From positions 1 through 33,107 of the forward strand of contig JANQLN010000017.1 of NCBI GenBank assembly GCA_028280575.1: a stretch of DNA of 33,107 nucleotides, given 5' to 3'. Below are positions 1-7,721 of the stretch, piece after piece. This DNA is from Clostridia bacterium (lineage in GTDB: Bacteria; Bacillota; Clostridia; Acetivibrionales; STF1-152). The notes beneath the pieces are model-generated. The model had not been told where the DNA came from. It saw only the letters and a program-made list of their open reading frames with translations, and searched no databases. The position numbers were made by a program, and so were the translations under genes. Numbering within the stretch: the stretch's first letter is position 1; every line of letters begins with the position of its first letter.

Positions 1-110
1 AAAGCGTTAAATATCCAGATATTCGCCGTTTTTTTGAAGAATTTGGACAAAAAAATGAATCAAAAATATATGTACAGGAGTTCTGTCCAAGGCTCCTAGG
101 AGGAGGTTAA
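1..110 (+). CDS. C-terminal fragment of an unidentified protein
   Basis: An open frame runs in from the window edge (first full codon at position 3) and ends at TAA 108-110. It encodes about 35 residues, including YPDIRRFFEEFGQ and ending in RLLGGG. The stop lies 3 nt before the ATG of the next gene, and the last codons double as that gene's AGGAGG ribosome binding site, which is the spacing of an operon. The other two forward frames either stop at once or read less protein-like. Too little is present to assign a family; a sugar-metabolism neighbour of the downstream oxidoreductase is only a guess from context. Confidence 0.55.
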   Translation, partial: SVKYPDIRRFFEEFGQKNESKIYVQEFCPRLLGGG

Positions 111-113
111 GAA

Positions 114-1268
114 ATGGATAAGGTTAAAATAGGACTTGTGGGCTTTGGAAATATGGGAAGAGAACATGCACGGTCACTAATGGGCAATAAAGTTAACAAT
201 GCCGAGCTGGCTGCCGTATGTGATATAGAACCTGAGCGTCTGGAAAAGGCAAAAGAGATGTTTGGAGAAAAGATTAAGGTTTTTGATAATGCAGAGGCTA
301 TGTATGAATCGAATGAGGTCAATGCTGCTGTTATTGCTACACCTCATTATGATCATCCTCCCCTTGCCGTCAAGGCATTAAACATGGGTTTGCATACTTT
401 GATTGAAAAGCCTGCAGGTGTTTATACCAGGCAGGTAAGAGAGATGAATGAAACGGCAGCTAAAACCGATAAGGTTTTTGGCATTATGTACAATCAAAGG
501 ACAAATCCCATTTATCAGAAGCTCCGGGAGCTTATAAAATCGGGTGAGCTTGGTGATATTAAAAGAACCAACTGGATAATAGACTGGTACCGTCCACAGA
601 GCTATTATGATTCGGGCGGGTGGAGAGCAACCTGGGCAGGAGAAGGCGGAGGGGTTTTGCTTAACCAGGACCCCCATCAATTGGATCTATGGCAGTGGAT
701 GTGCGGAATGCCTTCAAAGGTAAGAGGTTTTTGTGCCTGCGGCAAATATCATAATATTGAAGTTGATGACGACGTAACGGCATATGTGGAATATGAAAAC
801 GGTGCAACCGGACTTTTTGTCAGCTCTACAGGCATGACACCGGAAACTAACCGTTTGGAGGTAATGGCAGACAGGGGCAAGGTAGTTATTGAAAAAAATG
901 AGCTTATTTTTTACAGGAACAGAATACCGGAGAGACAATTTAATGCTGAGTTCAAAGGCGGATTTGGAGGGCCTGAGAACTGGGTATGCAAAGTACCTGT
1001 TGGAAGGGATTCTTCAGGGCATGTAGGAATTCTCAGGAACTGGGTAAGTGCAATTTTAAACGGGACCGGGCTCTTGGCACCTGGAGAAGAAGGGATAAAA
1101 GGTCTTCAAATCTCCAATGCAATCCATTTATCTTCATGGCTGGATAAATGGGTAGATATTCCGGTGAATGAAGACCTGTTTTATGAAAAGCTCCAGGAAA
1201 AGATTAAAAATTCATCTTTTAAAAAAAATGTGAAAAAGAAGGAACTGGATACAAAAGGAACATATTAA
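114..1268 (+). CDS. Gfo/Idh/MocA-family NAD(P)-dependent oxidoreductase
   Basis: This 384-residue protein has the Gfo/Idh/MocA layout. An N-terminal Rossmann fold carries the dinucleotide loop GLVGFGNMGREHA (residues about 8-20). The family signature EKPAG follows near residue 97. A C-terminal substrate-binding alpha/beta domain contains GGGVLLNQDPHQLDLWQW, whose His/Asp residues normally line the active site. Members oxidise or reduce a sugar, inositol or sugar-acid hydroxyl in the cytoplasm using NAD(P); the substrate cannot be read from sequence. The ATG follows AGGAGG by 8 nt. It is probably the last gene of an operon that extends left out of the window, because a terminator follows directly. 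The Lys-rich C-terminal tail is a minor oddity. Confidence 0.9.
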   Translation: MDKVKIGLVGFGNMGREHARSLMGNKVNNAELAAVCDIEPERLEKAKEMFGEKIKVFDNAEAMYESNEVNAAVIATPHYDHPPLAVKALNMGLHTLIEKPAGVYTRQVREMNETAAKTDKVFGIMYNQRTNPIYQKLRELIKSGELGDIKRTNWIIDWYRPQSYYDSGGWRATWAGEGGGVLLNQDPHQLDLWQWMCGMPSKVRGFCACGKYHNIEVDDDVTAYVEYENGATGLFVSSTGMTPETNRLEVMADRGKVVIEKNELIFYRNRIPERQFNAEFKGGFGGPENWVCKVPVGRDSSGHVGILRNWVSAILNGTGLLAPGEEGIKGLQISNAIHLSSWLDKWVDIPVNEDLFYEKLQEKIKNSSFKKNVKKKELDTKGTY

Positions 1269-1273
1269 AGGAT

Positions 1274-1302
1274 AAAAGGGTCCAACGGGGCCCTTTTTTT
1301 TA
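1274..1302 (+). terminator. Rho-independent terminator after the oxidoreductase gene
   Basis: An 8-bp stem (AAGGGTCC 1276-1283 with GGGCCCTT 1288-1295, one G-U pair) closes a 4-nt loop and runs into a T tract to 1301, only a few bases after the TAA. Confidence 0.88.
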
Positions 1303-1532
1303 GTTTTTAAATTCCTTTTGAATACAGTAAAAGTCATATCCGTAGAATATGTTAAACCAAATCGTAATACATTTTTAATTTGACCATGTATACATATAAT
1401 AATATAATGAATATATTATTATTGGTGGATGTATTATGAAAAGAAGAAAATAGAGAGCACAAAAGTCAAAGCTTTTTTGATTTTTGAAAGAGCCGGTAAT
1501 CTGTTGTCTGATTTTATAATACATGTTTATTT
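1303..1532. other. AT-rich intergenic region with a perfect inverted repeat
   Basis: No credible gene is visible in this stretch. It contains a perfect 11-bp inverted repeat, ATAATAATATA (1396-1406) and TATATTATTAT (1412-1422), around a 5-nt centre. A five-codon frame starting at 1435 after a GGTGG is too short to call. An antisense frame covering 1375-1584 has atypical composition and no ribosome binding site. Confidence 0.5.
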
Positions 1533-1560
1533 TTGATTTATAAGAAACATAATATATAAT
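1533..1560 (+). promoter_or_regulatory. Candidate sigma-A promoter of the toxin-antitoxin operon
   Basis: TTGATT at 1533-1538 and a perfect TATAAT at 1555-1560 are separated by 16 nt, about 90 nt upstream of the antitoxin start. The -35 match is partial, so the assignment is provisional. Confidence 0.5.
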
Positions 1561-1649
1561 ACTGCAGTGAAGAAAATTTATCAATAAGGTTTTTTACAGC
1601 AGGAATAAAATGCTGGAAGTATTACAGCCGAAGAACTGGGGGGGTTTTA

Positions 1650-1925
1650 TTGGCTGGACTTAAAAAAGTGATGATTAGTTTGCCGGACAGTTTATTGCAG
1701 GAAATTGACAATGTGGTATCTGTTGAGAAAACCAACAGGAGTCAATTTGTCAGAGAAGCAATGAAGGTTTACTTGAATGAGCGCAGAAGGATTCATATCT
1801 GTGAAAGCTTGAAAAAAGGATATGAAGAAATGGCTGAAATAAATATCAGGTTATCTGAATTTTGCTTTGAGGCTGACTGCGATCAACAGAACAGGTACGA
1901 AAAACGACTTGGGGAGATGGATTGA
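1650..1925 (+). CDS. ndoAI: EndoAI-type ribbon-helix-helix antitoxin
   Basis: This 91-residue protein begins at TTG 1650, 5 nt after a run of G residues that serves as ribosome binding site. Its N-terminus (KKVMISLPDSLLQEID, then TNRSQFVREAMKVYL) is a ribbon-helix-helix DNA-binding fold: one beta strand that dimerises and binds DNA, then two helices. The C-terminal half is acidic and would wrap the toxin. In this family the protein neutralises EndoA/MazF and autorepresses the operon. The toxin gene follows after 3 nt, the usual antitoxin-then-toxin order. The alr gene that precedes the pair in Bacillus is absent here. Confidence 0.9.
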   Translation: MAGLKKVMISLPDSLLQEIDNVVSVEKTNRSQFVREAMKVYLNERRRIHICESLKKGYEEMAEINIRLSEFCFEADCDQQNRYEKRLGEMD

Positions 1926-1928
1926 AAC

Positions 1929-2279
1929 GTGGTAATAAAGCGTGGTGATATGTACTATGCGGACTTAAGTCCTGTTGTAGGCTCTGAACAGGGCGGAGTC
2001 AGGCCTGTACTTATAGTGCAAAATGATATAGGGAATAAATACAGTCCGACTGTAATAGCATCGGCCATCACCTCCCAGATAAACAAGGCAAAGCTTCCTA
2101 CGCATATTGAAATAAATGCAAATGAGTACGGTTTACAAAAAGATTCCGTAATTTTACTGGAGCAGATAAGAACGATAGATAAAAAGAGGCTTAAGGAAAA
2201 AATAGGCCGTCTGGACAATGGGCTGATGATTAAGGTTGATGAGGCTCTGGGTATCAGCTTCGGCCTTATAGAGTTATAA
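1929..2279 (+). CDS. ndoA: MazF/PemK-family mRNA interferase (EndoA)
   Basis: This 116-residue protein is close to EndoA/MazF in length and sequence. It opens with [20 protein letters not shown], contains RPVLIVQND (the conserved Arg strand) and VIASAITSQ (the conserved Ser/Thr region), and ends in the usual helix. MazF toxins cut single-stranded mRNA at short sequences and arrest translation when the antitoxin is lost; Bacillus EndoA recognises UACAU, but specificity here cannot be read directly. The start is GTG 1929, with GGGGAG in the end of the antitoxin gene as ribosome binding site, so the two genes are translationally coupled. No truncation is evident, so it is probably active. Confidence 0.93.
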   Translation: MVIKRGDMYYADLSPVVGSEQGGVRPVLIVQNDIGNKYSPTVIASAITSQINKAKLPTHIEINANEYGLQKDSVILLEQIRTIDKKRLKEKIGRLDNGLMIKVDEALGISFGLIEL

Positions 2280-2301
2280 TACATATTGGGGGTTACCAAA
2301 G

Positions 2302-2862
2302 ATGAGAAAAGTTAAAAGGCTGCATATAACATTAATCACTGCGATTATTCTTTCAGCATTTGTTTTATACGGTATAGTAACGGCGGCCAATCCGCAGCCG
2401 GGTTCTGACGATGATCCCATAGTTGCAAAAAGTTATGTGGACCAGGAAGTAGAAAGGCTAAGCAAAAAAATCAATAATCTTTCACAGCAGCAAGTAAAAC
2501 TGTTAGAAACAATATCTATTTTAGAAGCAAAAATCAACAGTATTGACGGTTCTTCCGCACCCCAGAATCCACCGGCGGAAGTACCTGCTTCTTCAGTTTT
2601 TAAAGCTATTCAAATCAGCAAGGGGCAGAAGCTGATTGCAGGAGCCGGAACGGAAATAGTGGTAAGGTCAGGACAAGCTACTGCAATATCCGGCAAAGAC
2701 GGAGATGGCCTGGCTGATCTTACTTCAGGAGGAGATACGTCAAGTGGTATGGCAATAAAGCTTAACCACCTGCTGGTTGCTTCCAGAGATGACGGAAGAG
2801 GAATCAAGGCGGAAAGTGATAAGGTTTATCTCCTGGTTAAGGGCGAATATAAACTGCAATAG
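2302..2862 (+). CDS. Exported coiled-coil protein of unknown function
   Basis: This 186-residue protein has a basic N-terminus and a hydrophobic segment (residues about 8-28), either a signal peptide or a membrane anchor. A short helical coiled coil with the sequence AKSYVDQEVERLSKKINNL follows, then a Pro/Ala linker. The C-terminal domain, residues about 95-186, is rich in Gly and beta strands (QKLIAGAGTEIVVRSGQA, DGRGIKAESDKVYLLVKG). This architecture recurs in clostridial exported proteins that have no assigned function. It starts 22 nt after the toxin gene with its own GGGGG site, so it is probably cotranscribed, but nothing suggests it is part of the toxin system. No clear terminator separates it from the convergent tagA gene. 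Confidence 0.7.
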   Translation: MRKVKRLHITLITAIILSAFVLYGIVTAANPQPGSDDDPIVAKSYVDQEVERLSKKINNLSQQQVKLLETISILEAKINSIDGSSAPQNPPAEVPASSVFKAIQISKGQKLIAGAGTEIVVRSGQATAISGKDGDGLADLTSGGDTSSGMAIKLNHLLVASRDDGRGIKAESDKVYLLVKGEYKLQ

Positions 2863-2896
2863 CTGAATAATAGAAAATTGAGAGTGAATGGGTTAT

Positions 2897-3646
2897 TCAT
2901 TTACAGGTTTTCCTGTCCAAGGCTAGCCTTTCCTTAAGTACCCTTATCATAAATCTGGGAAGGTCAAGCATTCGTCTGTATCTTTTTGGTTCCCTGGAAA
3001 GCCTGTATAACCATTCAAATCCTGCTTTTCGGATAAATTCGGGAGCGAGCCTGGACGTCCCGGCAATGATATCAATGCTGCCCCCCACGCCCATGCAAAC
3101 CTTTACCGCAAGCTTGTCCTTGTTGGTATGTATCCACTGTTCCTGTTTTGGCGCACCCAATCCCGCAAGCAAAATATCCGCACCGGATTTGTTTACCTGT
3201 TTAATAATGCCATCTTCTTCTTCATCTGAAAAGTATCCGTGACAGTACCCTGCGATTTTAATTGAAGGGTATTTGCCGGTTATGTTTATACATGCTTTTT
3301 CAGCAACGCCAGGCTTTCCGCCGAGAATGAAAATGCTGCAATTCTTTGTCCTGGGACCTGTTAAAATCCTGTATATGAGGTCAATGCCCGAGACCTTTTC
3401 AGACAGGCTTTTCCCAAGTATTTTAGATGCCAGTATCACACCGGCGCCATCCGGGATTACCATGTCGCCTTCATTTAAAATTTCCATCAGCCGGTTATTC
3501 CGATACGCTTCCATTATGATTTCTGAGTTTGGCGTATAAACACAGCGGACCTTTTTTTGTTTCACAAATGTGCATATTCTGTCGGCAGCATCATCCATTG
3601 TTGTATTATCAATATTTACTCCAAGTATGTTAACGATATTTCTCAT
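2897..3646 (-). CDS. tagA: WecG/TagA/CpsF-family glycosyltransferase
   Basis: This 249-residue protein spans the whole WecG/TagA (GT26) family. Visible motifs are VYTPNSEIIMEA (Thr38), VIPDGAGVILASKILG (Asp66, the expected catalytic base), FILGGKPGVAEKA, the hallmark GLGAPKQEQWI and GVGGSIDIIAG. The C-terminal part is basic (EPKRYRRM), matching the membrane-associated tail of TagA enzymes. Members transfer ManNAc to undecaprenyl-PP-GlcNAc on the cytoplasmic face, forming the linkage disaccharide of wall teichoic acid or secondary cell wall polymer. Its ATG overlaps the stop of the upstream csaB fusion gene by 4 nt (ATGA), so both belong to one pathway, probably synthesis of the polymer that holds SLH proteins. 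Confidence 0.92.
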   Translation of the reverse strand: MRNIVNILGVNIDNTTMDDAADRICTFVKQKKVRCVYTPNSEIIMEAYRNNRLMEILNEGDMVIPDGAGVILASKILGKSLSEKVSGIDLIYRILTGPRTKNCSIFILGGKPGVAEKACINITGKYPSIKIAGYCHGYFSDEEEDGIIKQVNKSGADILLAGLGAPKQEQWIHTNKDKLAVKVCMGVGGSIDIIAGTSRLAPEFIRKAGFEWLYRLSREPKRYRRMLDLPRFMIRVLKERLALDRKTCK

Positions 3647-5898
3647 ATAGTCTCCCTTTTATCCATCAGTTCCACTGCAAGCTTTGCATTGTACATGGCT
3701 TTTTGCTTCAGCCTGCCCGTAATTTCAATTAGTTCTTTACTTATTTCATCCCTTTTGAGCCATACTTTTTCAACCACAGCCTTTAAGGCGTCCGGTTTTA
3801 AGGATTTTACGCTGCCGGCCGACGCATGGGCCTGGTTTATATACTTTAAAAAGGATTCCACCTTTGGTCCGTATACAAGGCCGACTACGGGAATACCGAA
3901 GCTGGCGGCAAACACCAGGGAATGAAGCCTCATTCCAATCATCAGCTCTAAGTGTTTTGTCAGGCCCATAACTTCCTCGGCGGTATACGAGCCCCTGAGT
4001 ATATGTGACTTGTTTTTCATGGCAGACGAAATATCCTCTATTATCAATAAGTCGTTTGGCTGCATGGGAATAAATACAGGTTTGACATCATATTTTTCTA
4101 TCATGTAGTCGGCAGCCGCAGATATAGCTAAAACTGCCTGTTTCTCCTCATGTTTTGCAAATCCGTCCCACTTTCTTGCTGAAATCCCTATCAGTTTACC
4201 GGTTCTGCCGATACCTTCCTGGTCCATTATTTCATCTATTCTTTCCTGGGGGGAAATGTCAATGTTTAAAGCAGGGTCCGCCGTAACCGTTATTTTGGGA
4301 GTTGAAATGCCTATTTTTCCAAGTTCATTGAGGGAGTCTTCCTCTCTAAGGGTTATTATATCAATGCCATTGAGAATCTTTTGAGTAAGCTTTCTGTTGA
4401 AGTATTTGTTTATAGGCTCAATTCCATTGGCATAAAGCATGACATTCAAGCCCATTTTTTTGGCTATCCATATTATAAACAGGTAGTATAAAAGTGACCT
4501 TGTACTGGTGCTTTCCTGGATAAGTGTACCACCCCCATAAATGAAAATAGTTGATTTTCGCATAGTCATAATTATTTTTACTATATTAATTCGATTTATT
4601 GAATCAATAGCATAGGTTTTTTTGATTTCTACAGGGTCTTTGGATAAAATTGAAAAACGTACATCACTCCGAAACATCCTTATATTTTTTATGATGGCTT
4701 TAAGCAGTGCGTCGTCGCCAAGGTTTTTAAAACCGTAATATCCTGATACCACAGCATCATAACTTTTCTTAACCGGATTATTTGATTTTTTTGTTAATAT
4801 TGATTCGTATATTTCAAACTGCATTTTAGCCATATTTTCCGATGTATACTCTTTTGTTGCCTTATTATATAATTTTTCTGCCATGGATTTTCTTTTTTCG
4901 GGATTATTTGCCATGTCCAGTATGCATTCAGCCAGCTTCCCGTGGTCACCCGGAGTAAAAAGATAGCCATTAATGCCGTTAGTTATAAAATCAGGAATGC
5001 CCCCCACTTTTGAACTTATGGTAGGTTTTCCAACCTTGACCCCTTCCAGGATTGAGTAAGGAAATCCTTCACTTATGGAAGACAGTACATTTATATCAAT
5101 ACCGCTTAAAAATTTGTAGCTTTCTTCAATCCAGCCAAGGAAAAATACATTTTTTGAAATACCAAGATTTTTTGAAAGGTTTTCAAGCTTTTTTCTTTCT
5201 TCTCCGTCTCCGCCTATTACAAAAATTACGGACGGATTGGATTTTACCACAACTTTGGCAGCTTTTACAAAGGTTTCTACTCCTTTTACGGGAACCAGCC
5301 TTACCAGTATTCCCACAATAATATTCTCTTCAGTTATGGGAAGGTTATGTTTTTCAATAAATTCTTTTTTTGTGAGGGTCTCTACAGGGGTAGAGAAATC
5401 CATACCATTGTATACCGTATATATATTTTTGTAATTGAATTTTCTTTCAATAAGCATTCCCTTGAACTTGCCGGTGACAGTGGTGTAATAGTCAACAAAG
5501 CGCAGGGCAATAGTATTTATAATACCAAAGGTATATCTTTTCCATAAGCTGTGGAGATAGTCCAGCCGGTAATCACTGTGGACGGTAGTTACGGCAGGCA
5601 GGCCTGTCCTTTTTTTTAAAAGGAGTGCATACATGTTTGCTTTTGCCCCATGTGAGTGAATTATTTCATGCCCGTCCGATTCAATAATCCGTGTTATTAT
5701 ATTTAAGTCCTTAAAAACATTTCCTGTTTTTACAACTTCAATATTTACACCCATTTCCCTGGCATCTTCGGAAAATTCGCCCGGGCGCAAAGAAATGATT
5801 TTTATTTCAATGTGTTTACCCAGCTCTTTTACCAGAGAAAGGACATGTACCTTTGCACCGCCTACATCTCCTCCTCCGATCAGATGAATTACCTTCAT
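3643..5898 (-). CDS. csaB: Fused GT4 glycosyltransferase and CsaB polysaccharide pyruvyltransferase
   Basis: This 751-residue protein is a fusion. Residues 1 to about 370 are a GT-B fold GT4 glycosyltransferase, with the N-terminal glycine-rich loop GGGDVGGAKVH, HSHGAKAN and the nucleotide-sugar motif SEGFPYSILEG, which contains the EX7E pair Glu277/Glu285. Residues about 380-751 are a CsaB-type pyruvyltransferase, beginning SGYYGFKNLGDDALL and containing FIYGGGTLIQ, GMRLHSLVFAASFGIPVVGL and YGPKVESFL. CsaB adds a ketal-linked pyruvate from phosphoenolpyruvate to the secondary cell wall polymer, making the ligand for SLH domains. The ATG follows GGGAG. Many genomes carry GT4 and CsaB as separate proteins. 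The sugar donor is unknown. An SLH protein lies at 28848-32726. Confidence 0.9.
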   Translation of the reverse strand: MKVIHLIGGGDVGGAKVHVLSLVKELGKHIEIKIISLRPGEFSEDAREMGVNIEVVKTGNVFKDLNIITRIIESDGHEIIHSHGAKANMYALLLKKRTGLPAVTTVHSDYRLDYLHSLWKRYTFGIINTIALRFVDYYTTVTGKFKGMLIERKFNYKNIYTVYNGMDFSTPVETLTKKEFIEKHNLPITEENIIVGILVRLVPVKGVETFVKAAKVVVKSNPSVIFVIGGDGEERKKLENLSKNLGISKNVFFLGWIEESYKFLSGIDINVLSSISEGFPYSILEGVKVGKPTISSKVGGIPDFITNGINGYLFTPGDHGKLAECILDMANNPEKRKSMAEKLYNKATKEYTSENMAKMQFEIYESILTKKSNNPVKKSYDAVVSGYYGFKNLGDDALLKAIIKNIRMFRSDVRFSILSKDPVEIKKTYAIDSINRINIVKIIMTMRKSTIFIYGGGTLIQESTSTRSLLYYLFIIWIAKKMGLNVMLYANGIEPINKYFNRKLTQKILNGIDIITLREEDSLNELGKIGISTPKITVTADPALNIDISPQERIDEIMDQEGIGRTGKLIGISARKWDGFAKHEEKQAVLAISAAADYMIEKYDVKPVFIPMQPNDLLIIEDISSAMKNKSHILRGSYTAEEVMGLTKHLELMIGMRLHSLVFAASFGIPVVGLVYGPKVESFLKYINQAHASAGSVKSLKPDALKAVVEKVWLKRDEISKELIEITGRLKQKAMYNAKLAVELMDKRETI

Positions 5899-5959
5899 AT
5901 GTTCTCCCTGCCGTTTTTTGAAATATCATATTTTTTTAAAAATTTTATATGTACATTTT

Positions 5960-5997
5960 CTCAAAATTTTATAAAAAATACAAGGTAATATTTTGAG
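5960..5997. repeat. Inverted repeat between divergent csaB and yitT genes
   Basis: CTCAAAAT (5960-5967) and ATTTTGAG (5990-5997) are perfect 8-bp arms 22 nt apart in the AT-rich divergent intergenic region. They could be an operator or a leader hairpin of the csaB transcript. I found no convincing minus-strand promoter. Confidence 0.4.
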
Positions 5998-6071
5998 GTT
6001 CCACATTTTTTATATTGAATCGGTACTGCAGGGAAAAAAGTTCATAATCCAGGCTTGTGCGGGAGAATATA

Positions 6072-6080
6072 TGATATAAT
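6072..6080 (+). promoter_or_regulatory. Extended -10 promoter of yitT
   Basis: TGATATAAT gives a perfect -10 hexamer (6075-6080) with the TG of an extended -10 element, 21 nt before the ATG. No good -35 is spaced correctly, which extended -10 promoters tolerate. Confidence 0.55.
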
Positions 6081-6100
6081 AGGTAAGGAAGGAGTATCTC

Positions 6101-6988
6101 ATGAACAAAGCTTTCAGGCATGTGAAAAATTACCTGCTTATATCTTTAGGTTGTGTTATAACGGCTGCTGCCATTAATATTTTCCTGGTGCCCTTTAAGA
6201 TTGCTCCGGGAGGAGTTGCGGGAATAGCTACGGTCATATATTATTTGAGCAGTGAAAAAATGCCTGTTGGTACCACTATGCTGATCCTGAATATACCACT
6301 TTTTATTCTGGGATTCAGGTTGATCGGAAAAAGATTTTTCATAAGAACCCTTGCTGCCACCGTATTGCTATCTGCCGCTATTGACGGCTTGGAACCATTG
6401 ACTGATTATTTTGCAGACCTTGTTAAGCTGGAATCTGCCAATATGGACCTTCTTCTGTATTCATTATTTGGGGGATTTTTAATGGGCGTAGGACTGGGAT
6501 TTGTATTCAGGTCCGGGGCTACAACGGGAGGAACGGACCTTGCGGCAAAGATTGTAAATCATTTTACACCTGCCTTTACAATGGGACAGGTACTGCTTAT
6601 CATTGACAGCCTTGTAATAGTATTTGCCGCAGCCGCATTCAAAAGCTTCCAGCTTGCCATGTATGCAATGGTCACCCTTTTTATTGCTTCCAGGGTCATA
6701 GATACAATGCTTGAAGGTGTAAATTTTGCTAAAGCCCTGTTCATAATTTCCGACAGGTCGGATGAGATCGCCCAAAAGATACTGTCGAGCCTTGACAGGG
6801 GAGTAACCTCTCTTGAAGGAACAGGAATGTATACGGGAAAGAACAGGCAGGTATTGTTCTGTGTGGTGCAAAGATCCCAGCTGCCGGTTTTAAAAAAGCT
6901 GGTAAAGGAAATTGACTCTGATGCATTTCTCATACTGACAGATGTAAGAGAAGTTTTAGGTGAGGGATTTAAAACATACGAAAGCTAG
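6101..6988 (+). CDS. YitT-family integral membrane protein
   Basis: This 295-residue protein has about five hydrophobic segments in its first 200 residues (for example LLISLGCVITAAAINIFLV and LYSLFGGFLMGVGLGFVF) and the family sequence FRSGATTGGTDLAAKI. A soluble C-terminal domain of the DUF2179 type follows (about residues 215-290, with DRGVTSLEGTGMYTGK and VLFCVVQRSQLPVLKKLV). YitT proteins are widespread in Firmicutes; their transported substrate, if any, is not established. The ATG follows AAGGAG by 6 nt. It appears to be a single-gene unit, divergent from csaB. Confidence 0.9.
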   Translation: MNKAFRHVKNYLLISLGCVITAAAINIFLVPFKIAPGGVAGIATVIYYLSSEKMPVGTTMLILNIPLFILGFRLIGKRFFIRTLAATVLLSAAIDGLEPLTDYFADLVKLESANMDLLLYSLFGGFLMGVGLGFVFRSGATTGGTDLAAKIVNHFTPAFTMGQVLLIIDSLVIVFAAAAFKSFQLAMYAMVTLFIASRVIDTMLEGVNFAKALFIISDRSDEIAQKILSSLDRGVTSLEGTGMYTGKNRQVLFCVVQRSQLPVLKKLVKEIDSDAFLILTDVREVLGEGFKTYES

Positions 6989-7028
6989 AGCTAATAATTT
7001 ATGGTTGGATTGCAGTAGATTTTCTTGC

Positions 7029-7188
7029 ACTACAGCGAAAAACTTTATTATGGATGTTTTAAATCAACAGCCCGGTGTCGAACCAGATTGTCTTACCATT
7101 TGGAACGGCACAGCAATGAAGGACCCGCATAGCTAAAAAATTTCTGATTGATCCAAAACTCAGCTTTCAAAGTTTTTTTCGCTGTAGT
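7029..7188. repeat. Long inverted repeat bounding a 160-bp segment
   Basis: ACTACAGCGAAAAACTTT (7029-7046) is matched by its reverse complement at 7169-7188, interrupted only by two extra T residues in the right arm. About 120 nt without a convincing gene lie between. A shorter internal pairing, GTGTCG (7075-7080) with CGGCAC, is also possible. The arms could be the ends of a small non-autonomous element or the closing stem of an RNA between yitT and abrB. No target-site duplication is obvious. A similar half-site lies at about 21827-21843. Confidence 0.6.
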
Positions 7189-7206
7189 ATTTAGGATACG
7201 CTTTTG

Positions 7207-7446
7207 TTATTTTTTCAATTGTGCCATACATAAACTGCAGATATTTCTTCCCTTATAGCTGACAGTATTGTTTACTTCACCGCAGAAAATACAGTCGGGC
7301 TGGTATTTTTTAAGAATAATTGTGTTTCCTTCGACGTAAATTTCCATACCGTCTTTAACGTCTATCTCCATTGTCCTCCGTAATTCCTTTGGCAATACTA
7401 TTCTACCAAGTTCATCCACTTTCCTTACAACACCTGTTGATTTCAT
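7207..7446 (-). CDS. abrB: AbrB-family transition-state regulator with a C-terminal CxxC pair module
   Basis: The 79-residue protein begins with the swapped-hairpin AbrB DNA-binding domain: MKSTGVVRKVDELGRIVLP, KELRRTMEI, then EIYVEGNTIILKKY. This region is very close to Bacillus AbrB. The C-terminal part differs, with two cysteine pairs (CIFC and CSLC, about residues 53-56 and 70-73) suggesting a small metal-binding knuckle. AbrB-type proteins dimerise or tetramerise and repress stationary-phase and sporulation genes. I chose ATG 7446 because GGAGGT lies 8 nt upstream; a TTG two codons earlier would leave only 2 nt to the site. A good promoter lies upstream at 7487-7516. Confidence 0.93.
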   Translation of the reverse strand: MKSTGVVRKVDELGRIVLPKELRRTMEIDVKDGMEIYVEGNTIILKKYQPDCIFCGEVNNTVSYKGRNICSLCMAQLKK

Positions 7447-7486
7447 TGGCAATAACCTCCCCTTGGTTAATTCTTATATTTACCAT

Positions 7487-7516
7487 ATTATATATTTTAT
7501 TGTATGCACTTGTCAA
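7487..7516 (-). promoter_or_regulatory. Sigma-A promoter of abrB
   Basis: On the minus strand a perfect TTGACA (7516-7511) and a perfect TATAAT (7492-7487) are separated by 18 nt. The -10 lies about 40 nt upstream of the abrB ATG. Confidence 0.82.
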
Positions 7517-7677
7517 CTATTGCAGAAATATAAGGAACAATAAATATTTTAATCGCAAATAGACCATATTGCAGCAATCTAACATTTTCTTAATGATTGG
7601 TCTTATAAATGTTTCGTTATACTCATAAATTTATACCTATTTTAAAAAAATGGGGAGGCTCAAAAGCAAATTTTATA

Positions 7678-7706
7678 TTGACTTGCAAGGGAATTACTGC
7701 TAGAAT
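7678..7706 (+). promoter_or_regulatory. Sigma-A promoter of the FMN riboswitch-ribU unit
   Basis: TTGACT (7678-7683) and TAGAAT (7701-7706) are 17 nt apart. Transcription would begin near 7713, just ahead of the riboswitch. Confidence 0.8.
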
Positions 7707-7721
7707 TATAGCTGACAAAAT

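Noticed and set aside
1375..1584. 69-codon minus-strand frame in the intergenic region before the antitoxin gene
   Set aside because: AT-rich, Tyr/Ile/Phe-biased translation without a ribosome binding site; it also overlaps the likely toxin-antitoxin promoter.
2864..2899. Bidirectional terminator between the convergent genes at 2862 and 2897
   Set aside because: TGAATAA and TTATTCA can pair, but the loop is 22 nt, the stem is only 7 AT-rich pairs and there is no T tract.
7050..7136. 28-codon frame inside the inverted repeat near yitT
   Set aside because: No ribosome binding site and no recognisable sequence; it is more likely a chance frame within a repeat or structured RNA.
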